Shown here: piece by piece, positions 17,125-26,320 of the stretch
Layout of the letters: every line of letters begins with the position of its first letter
Position numbering within the stretch: position 1 is the first letter of the stretch
Source of the DNA: Streptomyces sp. DvalAA-43
Lineage (GTDB): Bacteria > Actinomycetota > Actinomycetes > Streptomycetales > Streptomycetaceae
Length of the DNA stretch: 64,000 bases
NCBI RefSeq assembly: GCF_900091725.1
Contig: NZ_FMBW01000040.1
Location: forward strand, 310,001 to 374,000
Reading direction: 5' to 3'
Program-made: the position numbers and the translations under genes
The notes under the pieces: generated by a model
Database searches by the model: none
What the model was told of the DNA's origin: nothing
The model's input: the letters and a program-made list of their open reading frames with translations, nothing else

Positions 17125-19026
17125 TCACGCCAGGGGCTGCCGGTCGAGTTCCCCGTGCTCCGCCCCCGGGTTCTCGAACTGGGTGCGGTACAGCTCCTCG
17201 TACCGGCCGCCCGCCGCGAGCAGTTCGTCGTGCGTGCCGCGCTGCACGATCCGCCCGTCCTCCACCACCAGGATGAGGTCGGCCGTCCGGACCGTGGAGA
17301 GCCGGTGGGCGATCACGACCGCGGTGCGTCCGGCGAGCGCCTCGGCGAGGGCCTCCTGGACGGCCGCCTCGGAGGTGTTGTCGAGGTGGGCGGTGGCCTC
17401 GTCGAGGATGACGACGCGCTGGCGCGCCAGCAGCAGGCGGGCGATGGTCAGCCGCTGGCGTTCGCCGCCGGAGAGCCGGTAACCGCGTTCGCCGACGACG
17501 GTGTCGAGCCCGTCGGGCAGTGAGGCGACGAGGCCCTCCAGCCGTGCCCGGCGCAGCGCGTCCCAGAGGTCCTCCTCGGTGGCTCCGGGGCGGGCGAGCA
17601 GCAGATTGGCGCGCACCGACTCGTGGAAGAGGTGGCCGTCCTGGGTGACCATGCCGAGGGTGTCGCGCAGGGTGTCGGCGGTCAGATCGCGTACGTCGAC
17701 GCCGCCGATGCGGACCGCGCCCTCGTCCGTGTCGTAGAGCCGGGGCAGCAGTTGGGCGATGGTCGACTTGCCCGCGCCGGACGAGCCGACGAGCGCCACC
17801 GTCTGTCCGGGCTCGGCGCGGAAGGAGATCCCGCGCAGTACCTCGTCGCCGCCTCGGGTGTCGAGGCTCGCGACGTCCTCCAGCGAGGCGAGCGAGACCT
17901 TGTCGGCGGACGGATAGCCGAACCGCACCCGGTCGAACTCGACGGACACCGGGCCCTCCGGGACCGCCCGCGCGTCCGGCTTCTGGTCGATGAGCGGCTT
18001 GAGGTCGAGGACCTCGAAGACCCGTTCGAAGCTGACCAGCGCGCTCATCACCTCGACGCGTGCCCCGGCGAGTGCGGTGAGCGGTGCGTACAGCCGGGTC
18101 AGCAGGAGGGCGAGGGCGACCACCGCGCCCGCGTCGAGCTGTCCGCGCAGCGCGTAGTGGCCGCCGAGCCCGTAGACCAGGGCGAGGGCCAGCGCGGAGA
18201 CGAGGGTGAGGGCGGTGATGAAGGCGGACTGGGCCATGGCCGTGCGGACGCCGATGTCGCGCACCCGCCCGGCCCTGACGGCGAACTCGGCGGACTCGTC
18301 GGCGGGGCGGCCGAAGAGCTTGATCAGGGTGGCGCCGGGTGCGGAGAAGCGCTCGGTCATCCGGGTCCCCATCGCGGCGTTGTGGGCGGCGGCCTCCCGC
18401 TGGAGCCTGGCCATCCGGGTGCCCATCCGCCGGGCCGGCAGCACGAACACCGGCAGCAGCACCAGCGCGAGCACGGTGATCTGCCAGGAGATGGAGAGCA
18501 TGACACCGAGGGTGAGCAGCAGCGTCACGAGATTGCTGACGACGCCGGACAGGGTGTTGCTGAAGGCGCGCTGGGCTCCGATGACGTCGTTGTTGAGGCG
18601 GCTGACGAGCGCACCGGTGCGGGTCCGGGTGAAGAACGCGACCGGCATGCGCTGCACATGGTCGAAGACGGCGGTGCGCAGATCGAGGATCAGGCCCTCG
18701 CCGAGATTGGCCGAGAGCCAGCGGCTGACCAGGCCGAGTGCGGCCTCCGCGACGGCGATCACGGCGATGAGGAGGGACAGCCGGGTGACGGTGTCCGACT
18801 CCTTGCCGGAGACGATCGCGTTCACGACCCGGCCTGCGAGTACGGGGGTGGCGACCGCGAGCAGCGCCGTCGCCACGCTCAGGACCAGGAACAGCGCGAC
18901 CCGGCGCCGGTGCGGGCGGGCGAACGCGGCGATGCGCCGCAGGGTGGTCCGGTCGAAGGGGCGTCGGTCCGCTTGCGCGTTCATGACGTTGTGGAGCTGC
19001 GTCCACGCCGTGGTTTCCATGCTCAT
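17125..19026 (-). CDS. ABC transporter, fused permease/ATPase (half-transporter exporter)
   Basis: 633 residues. An N-terminal membrane domain of about six helices (residues 45-340) is followed by an ATPase domain with Walker A GSSGAGKST near residue 412, signature LSGGERQR and Walker B VVILDEATAHLD. This is the MsbA/lipid-drug exporter (MDR) type and it must act as a dimer. The substrate is unknown. Two starts (MSMETT at 19026 or METT at 19020) are possible and neither has a good ribosome site. Its 3' end lies just past the operator of the aldehyde dehydrogenase gene, and it follows the MFS gene boundary without obvious coupling. Confidence 0.92.
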   Translation of the reverse strand: MSMETTAWTQLHNVMNAQADRRPFDRTTLRRIAAFARPHRRRVALFLVLSVATALLAVATPVLAGRVVNAIVSGKESDTVTRLSLLIAVIAVAEAALGLVSRWLSANLGEGLILDLRTAVFDHVQRMPVAFFTRTRTGALVSRLNNDVIGAQRAFSNTLSGVVSNLVTLLLTLGVMLSISWQITVLALVLLPVFVLPARRMGTRMARLQREAAAHNAAMGTRMTERFSAPGATLIKLFGRPADESAEFAVRAGRVRDIGVRTAMAQSAFITALTLVSALALALVYGLGGHYALRGQLDAGAVVALALLLTRLYAPLTALAGARVEVMSALVSFERVFEVLDLKPLIDQKPDARAVPEGPVSVEFDRVRFGYPSADKVSLASLEDVASLDTRGGDEVLRGISFRAEPGQTVALVGSSGAGKSTIAQLLPRLYDTDEGAVRIGGVDVRDLTADTLRDTLGMVTQDGHLFHESVRANLLLARPGATEEDLWDALRRARLEGLVASLPDGLDTVVGERGYRLSGGERQRLTIARLLLARQRVVILDEATAHLDNTSEAAVQEALAEALAGRTAVVIAHRLSTVRTADLILVVEDGRIVQRGTHDELLAAGGRYEELYRTQFENPGAEHGELDRQPLA

Positions 19027-19085
19027 GCGAGGAACGTACGACCTCCAGTGGACTTGAGGTCAACGGCCGCCGTCCGGCGTGGAGG

Positions 19086-20339
19086 TCAGGTACGGTCGCG
19101 GTCGGCGGCGCGCCGGCCGGGCCGGGGCTCCGGTACGTCCGGGGCGGTACCGGCTTGGACCTTCCGCCCGCCGCGTAGGCCCAGCCCCGCCGCCGCGAGC
19201 AGCAGGGCACCGAGCATGACGAACGGCGCGGCGGTGCCCGCCACTCCGGCGATCAGACCGGCGGACGCGGGGGCGGCGACCTGCCCCAGGCGGTTGCCGG
19301 TCAGCCGGAGGGCGAGCGCGGTGGACCGGGCCTCCGGCGGGGCGGCCTGGACGACGGTGGTCATCGAGAGCGGCTGCCCGACGCCGAGGCAGAAGCCGAG
19401 CGCGGCGAGCAGCACGGCCAGCACGGCCACCGGGACGGGCAGGGCGATGCCCGCGCAGAGCACCCCGGCCAGCAGGCAGGTGGTGGTGAGGAGCGCCGTG
19501 CGGCCGAGCACCCGGAGCATCGGGGTCATCACCAGACGGCAGGCGATGGTGGCGGCGGCGCGCAGGCTGAGCAGCAGTCCGATGGTGGCGGGGGCGATGC
19601 CCCGGTGTTCGCCGACGACGGGCAGGTACGCGGTGAGGATGTCGGTGGCGGAGAGCACGGCGAGGCTGATGAAGATCCCGGCGGGGACGCCGCGGGCGCG
19701 CAGGATGCGGCCGACGGGGACCTTCGCGGCCTGGTCCGCCCGGTGGGCGGCGGGCGCGGACCGGTGCTCGATGCGCCGGAGCGAGCCGAGGGAGACGGCG
19801 GCGACGGCCGCCGAGACGAGCAGGGCGAGTGCGCTCGTACGGGCCATCGCACCGTCACGCTCGGAGATCAGATACCCCGCGGCGATCGGGCCGATGAGCT
19901 GGCCGAGGGAGGCGCCGATGGTGAAGTGCCCGAAGTCGCGGTCCTGTTCGGCCGGGGAGGACTGGCGGGCGACGATCGACTGGGCGCCGATGACGAAGCA
20001 GAGGTGGCCGAGCCCCATCACACCGCTCCAGGCCGCCATCGCCGTCAGCGTGCCCGCCCGGCCGCTGAAGGCGCAGCCGCCCGCGATCAGGACGACGCCG
20101 AGGAGCAGCAGGGGCGCGCAGCGGCCGTGGTCGGTCCTGCGCCCGAGCGGGACGGCGGCGAAGAGCGGGAGGAGCGCGTACACCCCGGCGATCACACCGA
20201 TGGCGCGCGCGTCCGCACCGAGCGCGAGAGCCCGGTAGGAGACGGCGGGCCGGGCCATCGACACCGCCCCCTGCGCGAGGGCGAAGGCGATGACGAGGCG
20301 CGGCAGCCAGCTCCTGCCGGGCTCTTGGACGGTGCGCAC
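19086..20339 (-). CDS. MFS transporter
   Basis: 417 residues with about twelve hydrophobic helices. The MFS loop motif GRRTDHGR lies between helices 2 and 3, and a DHA-like organisation follows (IGPIAAGYLISERDGA, then a central loop, then the second six-helix half). It is most like drug or metabolite efflux proteins. I use the GTG at 20339, which begins 2 bases after the stop of the CitMHS-type gene (TGACCGTG), so the two form an operon and are probably translationally coupled. Longer in-frame starts would lie inside the upstream gene. Confidence 0.85.
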   Translation of the reverse strand: MRTVQEPGRSWLPRLVIAFALAQGAVSMARPAVSYRALALGADARAIGVIAGVYALLPLFAAVPLGRRTDHGRCAPLLLLGVVLIAGGCAFSGRAGTLTAMAAWSGVMGLGHLCFVIGAQSIVARQSSPAEQDRDFGHFTIGASLGQLIGPIAAGYLISERDGAMARTSALALLVSAAVAAVSLGSLRRIEHRSAPAAHRADQAAKVPVGRILRARGVPAGIFISLAVLSATDILTAYLPVVGEHRGIAPATIGLLLSLRAAATIACRLVMTPMLRVLGRTALLTTTCLLAGVLCAGIALPVPVAVLAVLLAALGFCLGVGQPLSMTTVVQAAPPEARSTALALRLTGNRLGQVAAPASAGLIAGVAGTAAPFVMLGALLLAAAGLGLRGGRKVQAGTAPDVPEPRPGRRAADRDRT

Positions 20340-20341
20340 GG

Positions 20342-21784
20342 TCAGATGATGCCGAACAGGAGTCCGGCGCACAGGACCACCAGCGAGGTGAGCGCGGCCC
20401 ATTTGACGGTGAACCGGGTGTGGTCGCCGAATTCGACCTTCGCCATGCCGACGAGTACGTAGACGGCCGGGACCAGCGGGGACGACATGTGCAGGGGCTG
20501 GCCGACCAGGGAGGCGCGGGCGATCTCCAGCGGGGAGACGCCGTGGGCGGCACCTGCCTCGGCGAGCACCGGGACGACCCCGAAGTAGAAGCCGTCGTTG
20601 GACATGAAGTACGTCAGCGGGATGCTGAGGATGCCGGTGACGATCGCCATGTGCGGGCCCATGCCGTCGGGGATCGCGCCGACGAGCCAGTCGGCCATGT
20701 GCTGGACCATGCCCGTGCCGGAGAGGACGCCGGTGAAGACGGCGGCCGCGAAGACCATGCCGGAGACGTTGAGGACGTTGTCGGCGTGGGCGGCGATCCG
20801 GGCCCGCTGGTCGGGCATGTGGGGGAAGTTGACGGTGAGGGCGAGGGCGGCGCCGAGCAGGAAGAGCACCGGGATCGGCATCAGTTCCATGATCATCGCG
20901 GTGAGCAGGGCGACGGTGAGGCCCGCGTTGAACCAGTAGAGCCTGGGGCGCAGGGTGGCCCGGTTCGGGTCCAGACCCTTGAAGCCCTCGTCCCCGTCCT
21001 CGTCCGCATCCCCGTCCGCGTTCTCCTCGGCGCCGCTGTGCGTGCCCGCGTCCGTACCCGTACCGGCTCCGCCGGAGTTCTTGCGGGTACGGTCGCCGCC
21101 GCCCGCCGGGACGAGCACGGTCTCGGACTCCGTGGCCGTCCTGGCGGCCAGCGCCTCGTCCAGGGTGAGCACGCCGAGTCGCTTGCGCTCACGGCGGCCG
21201 AGGACGACCGCGAGGAGCAGGACCGCGACCAGTCCGATGCCGAGCGCCGGGATCATCGGGACGAAGATGTCGCCCGCGTCCAGCTTGAGCGCGGTGGCGG
21301 CGCGGGCGGTGGGACCGCCCCAGGGAAGGGTGTTCATGACGCCGTTCGCCGTGGCGGCGACACCGGTCATCACGACCAGGCTCATCTTGAGGCGCTTGTA
21401 GAGCGGATACATCGCCGAGACGGTGATCATGAAGGTGGTGGAGCCGTCACCGTCGAGGGAGACGATGGCGGCGAGCACGGCCGTACCGACGACGATCCGC
21501 ATCGGGTCGGCCTTGCAGAAGCGCAGGATGCCCCGCACGATCGGGTCGAAGAGGCCGACGTCGATCATCACGCCGAAGTAGACGATGGCGAACATCAGCA
21601 TCGCGGCGGTCGGGGCGAGGTTGCCGACACCGTCGATGACGTAGTCGCCGAGCTTCGCGCCCTGCCCGACGGCGACGCAGAACAGCGCGGGGATCAGGAC
21701 CAGCGCCGCGATCGGCGACATCTTCTTCAGCATGATCAGGACCAGGAAGGTCGCGATCATGGCGAAGCCGAGGATTGTCAGCAT
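20342..21784 (-). CDS. CitMHS-family citrate:metal/proton symporter
   Basis: 480 residues with about twelve hydrophobic helices and a large hydrophilic central loop (residues 195-265, with acid-rich repeats of Glu and Asp). Conserved segments SLDGDGSTTFMITVSAMYPLYKR and NTLPWGGPTARAATAL identify the CitMHS family, which takes up citrate complexed with Mg2+ or Ca2+. The ATG at 21784 is the natural start. The acid-rich loop is longer than usual and could bind cations (inference). The gene is the first of an operon with the MFS transporter. Confidence 0.9.
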   Translation of the reverse strand: MLTILGFAMIATFLVLIMLKKMSPIAALVLIPALFCVAVGQGAKLGDYVIDGVGNLAPTAAMLMFAIVYFGVMIDVGLFDPIVRGILRFCKADPMRIVVGTAVLAAIVSLDGDGSTTFMITVSAMYPLYKRLKMSLVVMTGVAATANGVMNTLPWGGPTARAATALKLDAGDIFVPMIPALGIGLVAVLLLAVVLGRRERKRLGVLTLDEALAARTATESETVLVPAGGGDRTRKNSGGAGTGTDAGTHSGAEENADGDADEDGDEGFKGLDPNRATLRPRLYWFNAGLTVALLTAMIMELMPIPVLFLLGAALALTVNFPHMPDQRARIAAHADNVLNVSGMVFAAAVFTGVLSGTGMVQHMADWLVGAIPDGMGPHMAIVTGILSIPLTYFMSNDGFYFGVVPVLAEAGAAHGVSPLEIARASLVGQPLHMSSPLVPAVYVLVGMAKVEFGDHTRFTVKWAALTSLVVLCAGLLFGII

Positions 21785-21916
21785 ATGGATACCTATCGCT
21801 CACCCTTGAACTCCCACCGGACTCGGCGGTGCGGATGACGTTAGGACGCGGTTCCCAGCGTTAACAAGATGTTGACATGCGAGCAATACGAGCAAAACCC
21901 CAGGTCAACGCGGGGA

Positions 21917-24196
21917 TCACGGCGTGGGCGCAACCGGCGCCCGAGATTCCGTGCCCGGCACGACCGTCACCGGGAATCCGTTGAGCACGGCGGTGCCGGA
22001 GAGCGGGTCGAGCCGGGTGCCGTCCAGCAGTTGATTGACGTTGACACCGGGGCGGGCCGCCGCGACGGAGAGCCGGGTGCCGGGGCGGTGGTGGCCCCAC
22101 CCGTGCGGGAGGCTCACCACGCCGGGCCGTACCTCGTCGGTGATCTCGACCGGGGCGGTCACCGCGCCGCCGTCCGAGGCGACGGTGGCCGGGCCGCCGT
22201 CCACCAGTCCCAGCCGGGCCGCGTCGATGGGGTGCACCTGCACGGTGCAGACGTTCGAGCCGCCGTTCAGTGCGGCGATGTTGTGCATCCAGCTGTTGTT
22301 GGAGCGCAGATGCCGACGGCCGACGAGGACGAGGGTGTCGGCTCCGCCCCGCTCGGCCAGGGCGCGGCGGAGCCTCGGCAGATCGGCGGCGATCGGCGCG
22401 GGGAGGAGTTCGATGCGCCCGCTGCGGGTGGCCAGGACCTCCGGGAGCCGGGGCCGGAGCGGGCCGAGGTCGATGCCGTGCGGATGGTCGAGCAGCCGCT
22501 CCAGGGTGAGGCCGCCGGGGTCGGCGCCGAAGCCGTCGCCGTACGGGCCGAGGCGGAGCATCAGGTCGAGGCGGCGTTCGGGTCCGGTGCGGCCGGTGAG
22601 GGCGGCGGCGAGCGGGGCGGGGTTCCGGCCGTGCACCGGCGAGTGCGGGTCGGCCACGGCCCTGGCCAGCGTCCGGTCGATGGCCAGGGCGTCCACCGCG
22701 GCCGGGTCGGCCCCGTGCGTCCCGGAGACGGCGAGGACGAGCCGGGCCAGGATCTCGCTCTCGTCGGGCAGTCCGTCCTCCAGGGGGACGGCGGGCCGGG
22801 TGTAGCGGGCCTGGTTGCGCACGGCGAGGGCGTTGAACGCGAAGTCGAAGTGGGCGCTGCGCGAGGGCGGCGGCGGGGGCAGCACCACGTCCGCGTGGCG
22901 TGAGGTCTCGTTGAGGTACGGGTCGACGCTGATCATGAGGTCGAGCCCGCCGAGCGCCCGGTCGAGCCGGTCGCCGTCGGGCGCGGAGAGCACGGGGTTG
23001 GCGGCGAGGACGACCAGGGCGCGGATCCGGCCCGCGCCCGGTGTCTCGATCTCCTCGGCGAGCGCGGCGACGGGCAGTTCGCCCTTGACCTCGGGGTGGC
23101 CGGAGACCCGGCTCGTCCAGCGCCCGAGGGCGAAGCCCTTGCCGGGTGCGGCGGGCCGGGGCGCGCGGGCCGTGGCGGAGAGCGGGAAGAGCGCGCCGCC
23201 CGGACGGTCGAGATTGCCGGTGAGGACGTTGAGGACGTCGATGAGCCAGCTGGCGAGGGTGCCGTGCTCGACGGTGCAGCTCCCGATGCGTCCGTAGACG
23301 GCGGCGGTGGGGGCGGCGGCCAGTTCACGGGCGAGCGTACGGATGGTGGCGGCGTCCACGTCGCAGACCTCGGCGACCGCCTCGGGTGTGAACTCCGCCA
23401 TGGCGTCGGCCACTTCGTCGAGCCCGTCGAGATGGGCGGCGAGCGCGCCGGTGGCGGTGAGCTTCTCCTCGAACAGGACGTGGGCGAGCGCGGCGAGGAG
23501 AAGGGCGTCGGTGCCGGGGCGGATGGCGATGTGCCGGTCGGCGAGGCGGGCGGTGCGGGTGCGGCGCGGGTCGACGACGGTGAGGGTGCCGCCTCGGCGG
23601 CGCAGCGCCTTGAGCCTGCCGGGGAAGTCGGGGGCGGTGCAGAGGCTGCCGTTGGATTCGAGGGGGTTGGCGCCCAGGAGCAGCAGATGGCCGGTGCGGT
23701 CGAGATCGGGCACCGGGATGGCGTTCGGGTCGCCGAAGAGCAGTCCGCTGGAGACGTGCTTGGGCATCTGGTCGAGGGTGCTCGCGGTGAACAGGGCCCG
23801 GGTGCGCAGGGCGGCGAGCAGCGCGGACGGGTAGAGCGCGCCGGCGACGGTGTGCACGTTCGGGTTGCCGAGGACGACCCCGACGGCCTGCGGACCGTGC
23901 GCCTCGGTCAGAGCGGGCAGGGCGCGGACGATCGTCTCGAACGCCTCGTCCCAGGTCGCCTCCGTCAGGACGCCGTCCCTGCGGACGAGCGGGGTGCGCA
24001 GCCTGTCGGGGTCGGCGTCGAGCCCGCCGATGGATGCGCCCTTGGGGCAGATGAAGCCACGACTGAAGACGTCCGCCCGGTCGCCCCGGGCGCCGGTGAC
24101 CCTGGTCCCCTCGATGGTGAGGCTGAGCCCGCAGGTGGCCTCGCAGAGAGGGCAGATACGCAGGGCGGTACGGGGGGTGCTGGGGTCGTGCGACAT
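21917..24196 (-). CDS. Molybdopterin oxidoreductase (FdhF/NarB-like, bis-MGD)
   Basis: 759 residues. The N-terminus has the [4Fe-4S] motif CPLCEATC with a fourth cysteine in FICPKG. The middle has the molybdopterin domain, and the C-terminal MopB_CT domain begins near RRHLRSNNSWMHN. I could not identify a Cys or selenocysteine Mo ligand with confidence, so formate dehydrogenase activity is not established; formate, nitrate or another substrate is possible. ATG at 24196 is preceded by GGGGAGGG. A TetR gene lies just upstream on the same strand, with a palindrome between them. No separate electron-transfer subunit is encoded nearby. Confidence 0.87.
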   Translation of the reverse strand: MSHDPSTPRTALRICPLCEATCGLSLTIEGTRVTGARGDRADVFSRGFICPKGASIGGLDADPDRLRTPLVRRDGVLTEATWDEAFETIVRALPALTEAHGPQAVGVVLGNPNVHTVAGALYPSALLAALRTRALFTASTLDQMPKHVSSGLLFGDPNAIPVPDLDRTGHLLLLGANPLESNGSLCTAPDFPGRLKALRRRGGTLTVVDPRRTRTARLADRHIAIRPGTDALLLAALAHVLFEEKLTATGALAAHLDGLDEVADAMAEFTPEAVAEVCDVDAATIRTLARELAAAPTAAVYGRIGSCTVEHGTLASWLIDVLNVLTGNLDRPGGALFPLSATARAPRPAAPGKGFALGRWTSRVSGHPEVKGELPVAALAEEIETPGAGRIRALVVLAANPVLSAPDGDRLDRALGGLDLMISVDPYLNETSRHADVVLPPPPPSRSAHFDFAFNALAVRNQARYTRPAVPLEDGLPDESEILARLVLAVSGTHGADPAAVDALAIDRTLARAVADPHSPVHGRNPAPLAAALTGRTGPERRLDLMLRLGPYGDGFGADPGGLTLERLLDHPHGIDLGPLRPRLPEVLATRSGRIELLPAPIAADLPRLRRALAERGGADTLVLVGRRHLRSNNSWMHNIAALNGGSNVCTVQVHPIDAARLGLVDGGPATVASDGGAVTAPVEITDEVRPGVVSLPHGWGHHRPGTRLSVAAARPGVNVNQLLDGTRLDPLSGTAVLNGFPVTVVPGTESRAPVAPTP

Positions 24197-24255
24197 GGGC
24201 CCTCCCCGGGGCGGCGACAGCGATGGCGCGCGTACGTGGGCAAGCACCGCGAGCA

Positions 24256-24267
24256 TACCGACCGGTA
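24256..24267. promoter_or_regulatory. Candidate TetR operator TACCGACCGGTA upstream of the molybdo-oxidoreductase
   Basis: A 12-bp inverted repeat (TACCG, spacer AC, CGGTA) lies 60 bases before the start of the oxidoreductase gene and 66 bases after the stop of the TetR gene. Its position suggests TetR control of the oxidoreductase. Confidence 0.45.
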
Positions 24268-24332
24268 CGCACGGTGGGGAGGTGTTGCCGGGACGCGATT
24301 GCCGGGCGGAGCCGCCGTCCGCCGCCGTGTGG

Positions 24333-24953
24333 TCAGTCCAGGACGCTCGCCAGGTAGGCCCGGATCAGGACGCGGGTCTCGGCGACGATGGCTCCGTCGC
24401 CCGACGGGTCGGTACGGAAGGCGAGTCGGAGGAGGGCGTCGGCGGCCTCGACGCAGACCAGGACGGTGCGCAGCAGATCCTCGTCGGGGGTGCGGCCGAG
24501 ATGCCCGGAGAGCAGTTCGGCGAGCCTCCCGGCGACCCGCTGGTTGGCGTCGCCGGCCGGGTCGTCCTCGGGGGCCGGAGCGCCGAAGTCGACGAGGGCG
24601 AATCCGGCGACGGAGCGTTTCATCGCCAGGTATTCGTCCAGAACGGCATCGATGGCGCCGCGCCAGTCCGCGGTCGGGATGGTGGCCAGGCGGGCGGTGA
24701 TGCGTTCGGCGTAGCTGTCCAGATTGCGCCGGGCCAGCGCGTCGGCCAGCGCGCGCTTGTTGGAGAAGAACCGGTAGACGGAGCCGATGGGGACCTCGGC
24801 ACGGAGGGCCACGGCCCGGGTGGACAACTGCTCGTAGCCGGTCTCGTCGAGGAGTTCGGCGCAGGCGTCGAGTATCCGGGCGAGGCGCTCGGCGCTGCGC
24901 TGCTGCACGGGGGCTCGGCGGAGGTTCGTGTTCGCATGGGGCACGGGATCCAT
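24333..24953 (-). CDS. TetR-family regulator
   Basis: 206 residues. The HTH is STRAVALRAEVPIGSVYRFFSNKRALADA near residues 44-72; the C-terminal region includes LVCVEAADALLRLAF. It is upstream of, and on the same strand as, the molybdopterin oxidoreductase gene, which it may control through the palindrome at 24256-24267. The ATG at 24953 has AGGAGA upstream at an acceptable distance. Confidence 0.87.
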   Translation of the reverse strand: MDPVPHANTNLRRAPVQQRSAERLARILDACAELLDETGYEQLSTRAVALRAEVPIGSVYRFFSNKRALADALARRNLDSYAERITARLATIPTADWRGAIDAVLDEYLAMKRSVAGFALVDFGAPAPEDDPAGDANQRVAGRLAELLSGHLGRTPDEDLLRTVLVCVEAADALLRLAFRTDPSGDGAIVAETRVLIRAYLASVLD

Positions 24954-24983
24954 GATGCCGTGGGTCTCCTCTGCGGCGGGCGG

Positions 24984-25042
24984 CCGGTGGCCCGGCGCGT
25001 GGTTCTCACGCAACCGGTGGCCCCGGCGCGTGGTTCTCACGC
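24984..25042. repeat. Tandem 30-bp repeat containing a stop codon
   Basis: Two copies of a 28-29 base segment (24984-25011 and 25014-25042) share CCGGTGG and CGGCGCGTGGTTCTCACGC. The right copy contains the stop codon (TCA, 25037-25039) of the membrane-protein gene. The left copy is intergenic and differs by one C. This is the clearest of several such duplications. Confidence 0.85.
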
Positions 25043-26320
25043 GATGAGCAGCGACAGCCCGCCGATGGTGTACGTGATCATGAGGACCAGCAGCGGGAGT
25101 TGTCCCGCGACGGCGCGGCCGGGCGGGAAGAGGCGCACGGACCGGTCGTGGGCGGCGACGACGCCGAGGACGTGGCCGAGGACGATCGCGGCGACCTGGA
25201 GCGTCGCGACACCGCCGGGGCCCAGGAGCGGCTCGGGCGGGACCGGATTGTCGGTGCCTAGTGCCACCATGACCGTGCGTGGACCTTCGGTGACGAAGAG
25301 CGTGAAGTAGTGGGCGATCAGATAGCCGAGGGCGATCGGGACGAGCGAGTGGGCGAAGGCGGTGAGGGGGTGGCGCAGTTGACCGGAGATCAGCCGGACG
25401 GCACCGGCACAGAGCGCGTAGAGGGCGGCGACGAGGGCGACGGCGCCGAGCAGTCCGAGGGTGGCCGCGGTGGTGCGGCCCAGGGGTGAGGTCTGGACGG
25501 TGGTGATCCAGGACGGGGAGTCGGAGAAGCCGTCGTAGGCGGTGGAACCGAGCATGACGCAGACGGTGGCGACGAGTCCGGTGAGCTGCGGGGTGGCGTC
25601 GAGTCCGTTGAACGGGGAGCGGAGCACGAGGCGGCGGTCGGCGGGGCGGCGGCCGAGCGGGGAGAGCCGGGCGAGCAGCCCCGAGTAGACCTCGAAGGCG
25701 TCCGCCCGGTCGAACCACCCGGCGCCGTGGCGGGCGGCGCCCGCGAGGTGGACGGCGGTGTAGAGGGCGAGGAAGAGCAGGAGGGCGGTGGCCGACGCGG
25801 GGTCGGGGGCGACGAGTTCGAGCCAGGTGAAGGCGAGGAGCCCGGCAGCGGCGGGCCACAGACCGAGCCGTACGGGCAGGGGGCGGCCCGCGGCGGGGTC
25901 GCGACCCAGCGCGCGGCAGACGAGGAGGTGGACGGTGCGCAGCGGGTTGAGCAGCCGCCAGACGGGGCCGAGGAGCAGCGAAGCGGGGACGAGCCCGACC
26001 CAGAGGAGTACGTAGACGGCACCGGGCCCCGGGTTGCGGTCCGGGTCGTCCGGGCCGAGGAGGAGCTGGAGCGTGACGTAGAGGGCGACGGCGAGGCCGA
26101 GGGCGCGCGCCGCGACACGCGTGGCGCGGGCGTCGGCGAGGCGCTGGAGGGCGGACGGGACCGGGCGGCCCGCCCGGTCGCCGCGGAACCGCGAGGTGGA
26201 CCAGAGCAGGCCGAGCGCGAGGAAGGAGACGAAGAGCGCGGTGAAGGCCCCGGCGAAGGCGTAGAACGGGGACAGCGGCAGGTCGTGCTGGGCGCCGATG
26301 CCGTGGGCGAGGACGTTCAC
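25037..26320 (-). CDS. Polytopic membrane protein of unknown function
   Basis: 427 residues with about ten hydrophobic helices (for example FAGAFTALFVSFLALGLLWS, AVYVLLWVGLVPASLLLGPVW, VAAHDRSVRLFPPG before the last two helices). I do not recognise the family by motif. Conserved-looking polar residues in helices (HYFTLFVTEG, LGYLIAHY) could be ligand or cofactor sites. The GTG at 26320 overlaps the stop of the upstream cupredoxin-like gene as GTGA, making it the third gene of a coupled operon with a beta-helix protein. A membrane partner for the exported proteins is the simplest reading. Confidence 0.75.
   Translation of the reverse strand: MNVLAHGIGAQHDLPLSPFYAFAGAFTALFVSFLALGLLWSTSRFRGDRAGRPVPSALQRLADARATRVAARALGLAVALYVTLQLLLGPDDPDRNPGPGAVYVLLWVGLVPASLLLGPVWRLLNPLRTVHLLVCRALGRDPAAGRPLPVRLGLWPAAAGLLAFTWLELVAPDPASATALLLFLALYTAVHLAGAARHGAGWFDRADAFEVYSGLLARLSPLGRRPADRRLVLRSPFNGLDATPQLTGLVATVCVMLGSTAYDGFSDSPSWITTVQTSPLGRTTAATLGLLGAVALVAALYALCAGAVRLISGQLRHPLTAFAHSLVPIALGYLIAHYFTLFVTEGPRTVMVALGTDNPVPPEPLLGPGGVATLQVAAIVLGHVLGVVAAHDRSVRLFPPGRAVAGQLPLLVLMITYTIGGLSLLIA

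Noticed and set aside
17041..19210. Longer upstream start for the ABC half-transporter
   Set aside because: The extended frame is Arg/Pro-rich and antisense-like; the ABC transporter frame begins at 19026.
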